A program made the translations under genes and the position numbers. The notes beneath the pieces were generated by a model. The model worked only from the letters and a program-made list of their open reading frames with translations. It searched no databases and was not told where the DNA came from. DNA of 9,727 nt from an uncultured Planctomycetaceae bacterium (lineage in GTDB: Bacteria; Planctomycetota; Planctomycetia; Pirellulales; UBA1268): the NCBI GenBank assembly GCA_903949225.1, contig CAJAYZ010000144.1, positions 1-9,727 of the forward strand, written 5' to 3'. This document shows, one piece after another, positions 6,883-9,727 of this stretch (position 1 is its first letter; each line of letters starts with the position of its first letter).

Positions 6883-7986
6883 TCACAGAAACTCGCTCCA
6901 ACCCCGCTTCTCGAGCTCCGCCACGACGCGGCGGACTGCCTCCTCGTGCGACCGGGCGGCGACGAGCGTGGCATCGCGGGTGTGTACGACCAGCATATCC
7001 TCCAGCCCCATCGTGACGACCAGATGATCCTCGCCGGAGCTGACGATCGTCCGCACCGTCTCGATCCCGAGATGTCGGCCGATGACGGTGTTGCCGTCGG
7101 TGTCTCCGCCACGCTGGCGGGCGACGGCCGACCAGCCGCCGAGGTCGTCCCAGGTGAAGGGGGCTTCAATCACGGCCACGTCCTCGGCATGCTCGAGAAC
7201 GGCGTAGTCGATGGAGATTCCTTTGATGGCGGCGAACTCCTCGGCGAACACGCGCTCACGGTCGGGGCCATCCCATGCGGCAGCGATCCGCTCGAGGTGG
7301 GCGAGGCATTCCGGCTGCTGGCGGCGGAGGGCTGCGATGATCGTCGCCGCCTTCCAGACGAAGATGCCGGCGTTCCACAGATAGTTGCCGGCAGCGAGGT
7401 ATTCGCTGGCGACGCTTGCCGGCGGCTTCTCCTTGAATCTCGCCACGCGATGGACCGGGGCGGTGGCCTGCTCCACGCCGGCCCGCGCGGGAGGACACGG
7501 GATCGGCTCCCCTTCCTGGATGTAGCCGAAGCCCTCTGCGGGATAGGTCGGGCGGATGCCGAACGTGACGAGCCTCCCGGGCGCCTCGAGGACGAGGGCC
7601 TCGGCCTGCCGGATCGCGGCGCGGAACGCCGCCGAGGGGGTGATGCAGTGGTCGGAGGGCATCACCGCCATGATCGCATCGGGATCGTGACGGGCAACCA
7701 GGAGCGCGGCCAGGCCGATGCAGGGGGCGGTGTCACGTTTGCACGGTTCCCCGACGAGCCCCGCTTCAGGGACGGTCGGGAGCTGTTGGCGGACGGCCGG
7801 GAGGAGGCGGGAAGAGGTGACGATCATCAGCCGTTCCGGTGGAACGAGCGCATCGAGCCGGGCGATGGTGTCCTCGAGGAGCGTCGTCGTTCCGGCCAGG
7901 GGAAGGAGCTGCTTCGGGAGGGCGGCGCGGCTGGCGGGCCAAAATCGGGTGCCGGATCCTCCGGCCATGACGATCGCGTGGAGCAT
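6883..7986 (-). CDS. Mannose-1-phosphate guanylyltransferase (short, single-domain form)
   Basis: It makes GDP-mannose from GTP and mannose 1-phosphate in the cytoplasm, feeding mannose- or fucose-containing polysaccharides. The 367 residues show the full nucleotidyltransferase pattern: AGGSGTRFWPASR...PKQ (8-26), EPCKRDTAPCIGLAA (80-94), VMPSDH (108-113) with the metal-binding aspartate, FGIRPTYPAEGFGYI (142-156), RFKEKPP (183-189), NYLWNAGIFVW (201-211) and ISIDYAVLEHAEDV...FTWDDLGGW (257-285). There is no C-terminal phosphomannose isomerase/cupin domain, so it is the monofunctional type. Two positions differ from the usual family spelling: RDTAP where RNTAP is common, and AEGFGYI where TGYGYI is common. 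Both are probably conservative. The ATG at 7986 is followed directly by the nucleotidyltransferase core and is preceded by CAGGA (7994-7998) at 7 bases. It lies 103 bases downstream of the UDPGP gene. Confidence 0.95.
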   Translation of the reverse strand: MLHAIVMAGGSGTRFWPASRAALPKQLLPLAGTTTLLEDTIARLDALVPPERLMIVTSSRLLPAVRQQLPTVPEAGLVGEPCKRDTAPCIGLAALLVARHDPDAIMAVMPSDHCITPSAAFRAAIRQAEALVLEAPGRLVTFGIRPTYPAEGFGYIQEGEPIPCPPARAGVEQATAPVHRVARFKEKPPASVASEYLAAGNYLWNAGIFVWKAATIIAALRRQQPECLAHLERIAAAWDGPDRERVFAEEFAAIKGISIDYAVLEHAEDVAVIEAPFTWDDLGGWSAVARQRGGDTDGNTVIGRHLGIETVRTIVSSGEDHLVVTMGLEDMLVVHTRDATLVAARSHEEAVRRVVAELEKRGWSEFL

Positions 7987-8089
7987 CGTGGATTCCTGTC
8001 GGGCGGTGGGGCGGAGCGGGGGGCTCCAAAGCTCTCAGGAATGTCGCCGGAAACGTGGGCTGCGGGCAACAGGGGTTTTGAGGGCGCGC

Positions 8090-9514
8090 TCAGATACCGC
8101 TTCCGATGACCGTCGGCCGCTCGATCCGTGAGCCGGGGGGGATGACGGCATCGAGGTCGGCCTCGTCGAGGATCCACGGAGCCAATTCCACCCCGACCCC
8201 GTCTGCCACGACCACTCCGGCCCGGTGAAGGATGCGGCGGGCGTGGGCGTCGAGCGCGGCTTGGACATGCGCCAGGGTGTCGGCGGCGGCCCCGGGTGGA
8301 TTCTTGAGAGGGGCGAATCCCTCGGCGGGATCGATCTCCACCAGGCAGACTCGCCGTGCCAGTGGCATGAGATCGAAGATGAATCGCTCGAACTTGACCG
8401 CGTTGGGCGTCCGTGGACTCACGCGCTCCCCGGTGTCATCGAGGAACGGCACCGCCTTGTGAGCGACATGGAGCGGCAGCGGATCGGGGGCGGCCGAGGC
8501 CCGGCAGAGGAAGTCGAGGGCGAAGGCGTGGACGGCAATGCTGCCGGCATGGAATCGAAGCCGGTCGCCGGGGCCGCGCTCGGCCGCCAGGGAAGCGGGG
8601 AGATCGCTGTACTCGACGACGAAAGTGCGCTTCCCGTCGCTGGCCACGACGCCGACGCGCTCCCCGGGCTCGCGCTTGTGCACCACCTGGGTGGAGAACT
8701 CAGCCTCGTCGAGGAGGTGGTGGCCGACGAACTCGGGGTGGAGTGGCATCGTGAGGGGATTGTCGACCTGGAACGTCGTCACGTGCCGGCAGCCGCGGTC
8801 GGCAAACCATTCGAGCCCGCCGGCCGCAGCGAGGGCCGGCAGCATGCCGCCGTGGCCATCGGGAGCCATGGCGATGCGGTCGGTGGCATCGAGGAGGAGA
8901 TCGCCGGTGGCGGCGTCGACGGCTGGCAGATCGCGCTGTCGGAAGACGAGAAGGTGGTCGGGGTCGAGGCCGCCGTAGTCGTGGTCGGCCAGCCACGCCC
9001 GCGTGTCGGCGTCGGTCGCGGAGCTGGTCATGATCGCCAGAGGCACCCGACGTCCGTACCGTTTGGCGATGCCGCGGAGTCTGCCGAGAAGGAGATCGAA
9101 GAGTGTTGCCCCGGAGAGCGGGCCGACCGGCACGACCCCCTTCGGGCCGTTGCATCCCAGGCGAGAGCCCTGCCCACCGGCCACGAGCACGGCCCCGAAC
9201 AGTCCCTCGGTCAGGCCCTTTTGTCCGGCCGCCGCGGCCCGATCGGCGTCGTCGCCGAGGACATAACAGGGGGGCGTGTTGGCCCGGGCGAGATCGGCCG
9301 CCAGAGCCGCTGCGGCGCCAGCCACCACCCCCGGCCCGGAGGCGCGGGCAAGGCGACGGAGTTCGCCGAACATGCCCCAGTCGATGGCCGCGAGTTGACC
9401 GACGAGTCGGTCGCGAGCGCTTCCGTCGAGGGTGTTCCAGAACCTGAGGACATGATCCTGACCGGCCTCTGCGATCGATTCCTCGAGCGTCGCCGGGAGG
9501 GAAGGGGAGTGCAT
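8090..9514 (-). CDS. UDPGP-family UTP-sugar-1-phosphate uridylyltransferase (AGX/UDP-GlcNAc pyrophosphorylase-like)
   Basis: It activates a sugar 1-phosphate with UTP in the cytoplasm. Family resemblance is to the eukaryote-like UDPGP/AGX group rather than to GalU or GlmU. In the 474 residues, LVAGGQGSRLG (110-120) and GPKG (123-126) form the nucleotide-binding loop. They are followed by MAPDGHGGMLPAL (216-228), FQVDNPL (248-254), RFHAGSIAVHAF (320-331), NAVKFERFIFD (371-381) and FAPLKN (400-405), which line the UTP and sugar sites in this family. HGG replaces the more usual NGG at 221-223. The exact sugar (GlcNAc, glucose or another) cannot be decided by eye. An ATG at 9526 also exists, but the ATG at 9514 has GGAGG 5 bases upstream and is preferred. 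The gene follows a short membrane-protein ORF by 12 bases and precedes the guanylyltransferase, so two activated-sugar pools are encoded side by side. Confidence 0.9.
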   Translation of the reverse strand: MHSPSLPATLEESIAEAGQDHVLRFWNTLDGSARDRLVGQLAAIDWGMFGELRRLARASGPGVVAGAAAALAADLARANTPPCYVLGDDADRAAAAGQKGLTEGLFGAVLVAGGQGSRLGCNGPKGVVPVGPLSGATLFDLLLGRLRGIAKRYGRRVPLAIMTSSATDADTRAWLADHDYGGLDPDHLLVFRQRDLPAVDAATGDLLLDATDRIAMAPDGHGGMLPALAAAGGLEWFADRGCRHVTTFQVDNPLTMPLHPEFVGHHLLDEAEFSTQVVHKREPGERVGVVASDGKRTFVVEYSDLPASLAAERGPGDRLRFHAGSIAVHAFALDFLCRASAAPDPLPLHVAHKAVPFLDDTGERVSPRTPNAVKFERFIFDLMPLARRVCLVEIDPAEGFAPLKNPPGAAADTLAHVQAALDAHARRILHRAGVVVADGVGVELAPWILDEADLDAVIPPGSRIERPTVIGSGI

Positions 9515-9519
9515 GGCGA

Positions 9520-9524
9520 CCTCC
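9520..9524 (-). promoter_or_regulatory. Strong Shine-Dalgarno fixing the UDPGP start
   Basis: GGAGG in the minus-strand transcript with a 5-base spacer (TCGCC) before the ATG at 9514. The longer ATG at 9526 has no such site upstream, because the preceding bases belong to the end of the short membrane-protein ORF. Confidence 0.65.
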
Positions 9525-9526
9525 AT

Positions 9527-9640
9527 TCAGGAGCGGCCCCGGACCCACGCCCAGAGCAGAAAGGCAAGGAGCGGAAAGCCGACGAAAATCACGCCGTAGG
9601 TGAAGAGCGTTGTCCAGAGATGCTTGGGCCAGCGAGCCAT
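9527..9640 (-). CDS. Small single-pass membrane protein, 37 residues
   Basis: An ATG at 9638-9640 opens a short frame ending in TGA at 9527-9529. The product begins MARWPKHLW and has one long hydrophobic segment, about residues 10-32 (TTLFTYGVIFVGFPLLAF then LLWAW). It ends with VRGRS, so positive charges flank both ends of a single membrane helix. Most codons end in G or C (29 of 36), as in the neighbouring genes. It sits 9 bases after the stop of the preceding partial gene and its stop lies 12 bases before the UDPGP start, which is tight operon-like packing. There is no clear Shine-Dalgarno sequence, so it may be translated by coupling. I do not recognise a family. It is short enough to be missed by gene callers, and chance cannot be excluded, though the clean helix with charged flanks argues for a real protein. 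Confidence 0.55.
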   Translation of the reverse strand: MARWPKHLWTTLFTYGVIFVGFPLLAFLLWAWVRGRS

Positions 9641-9649
9641 GGTGGTGTG

Positions 9650-9727
9650 TTACCGGAGTGGGGAGGCAGGAGGATCATCGATCGCCGGGAGGGGGGCCCG
9701 GGCGAAGACGTCGACGGGGATGAGAAT
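9650..9727 (-). CDS. C-terminal end of an unidentified gene (partial)
   Basis: A minus-strand frame enters from the right edge and ends in TAA at 9650-9652. It encodes 25 residues that begin ILIPVDVFARAPLPAIDD and end SPLR. Most codons end in G or C, and the position just before the small membrane-protein ORF fits an upstream operon member. The tail is too short to identify a family, and the open frame could be chance in GC-rich DNA. Confidence 0.35.
   Translation of the reverse strand: MLIPVDVFARAPLPAIDDPPASPLR

Noticed and set aside
6828..7169. 114-residue N-terminal extension of the alpha/beta-hydrolase
   Set aside because: It overlaps the 3' end of the guanylyltransferase gene in another frame and is Ser/Arg-rich without motifs. 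A good ribosome binding site and signal peptide support the ATG at 6827.
8013..8027. Possible terminator hairpin after the UDPGP gene
   Set aside because: GGAGC/GCTCC pairs over only 5 bp with an all-G or all-C loop, and no U-run follows on the minus strand. This is not enough to call a terminator.
6391..8109. Plus-strand open frame of 572 codons
   Set aside because: Antisense to the guanylyltransferase and hydrolase genes, whose complete catalytic motifs are on the minus strand. No domain signature is present on the plus strand.
1..9727. CRISPR array, tRNA, rRNA or insertion-sequence ends
   Set aside because: I saw no regularly spaced direct repeats, no cloverleaf-like or rRNA sequence, and no terminal inverted repeats flanking the recombinase fragment within the window.

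Overview
The window looks like a stretch of GC-rich Planctomycetota chromosome. The strongest sign is a back-to-back pair of genes from the planctomycete-typical DUF1552 and PSCyt/DUF1587-1595-1592-1588-1585 families, followed by the start of a PSCyt1-type haem protein gene. Apart from one fragment at the left edge, every gene I can support is on the minus strand, so the transcription order runs from high to low coordinates. The high GC content produces many long open frames antisense to the real genes, including several of more than 400 codons on the plus strand. None of them has a recognisable family signature.

Reading along the minus strand from the right edge: the last 25 codons of an unidentified gene (9650-9727); a 37-residue single-pass membrane protein (9527-9640); an AGX/UDPGP-type UTP-sugar-1-phosphate uridylyltransferase (8090-9514); a mannose-1-phosphate guanylyltransferase (6883-7986); an exported alpha/beta-hydrolase (5778-6827); the RuvX/YqgF nuclease-like protein (5260-5781); a YeeZ-like SDR protein (4337-5263); a Tat-exported DUF1552 protein (2976-4340); a large exported DUF1592-family protein with two CxxCH motifs (813-2969); and the first ~128 codons of a second PSCyt1 haem protein (252-635). 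Four consecutive genes (hydrolase, ruvX, SDR, DUF1552) are linked by 4-base ATGA stop/start overlaps. The next gene follows after 6 bases, so this block is almost certainly one transcript. The two nucleotidyltransferases would supply UDP-sugar and GDP-mannose for polysaccharide or glycoconjugate synthesis. The DUF1552/DUF1592 pair acts outside the cytoplasm, in a role that is not established.

The left edge is the most unusual part. A plus-strand frame (3 to about 275) is the C-terminal coiled-coil part of a large serine recombinase. It runs tail-to-tail into the minus-strand PSCyt1 gene, and both proteins lose family similarity at the same place, about 250-285. This is either a real rearrangement (a recombinase-bearing element or deletion that truncated both genes) or an assembly chimera. 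No complete new defence or mobile system is visible. The junction, the short membrane protein and the coupled operon are the points most worth checking.
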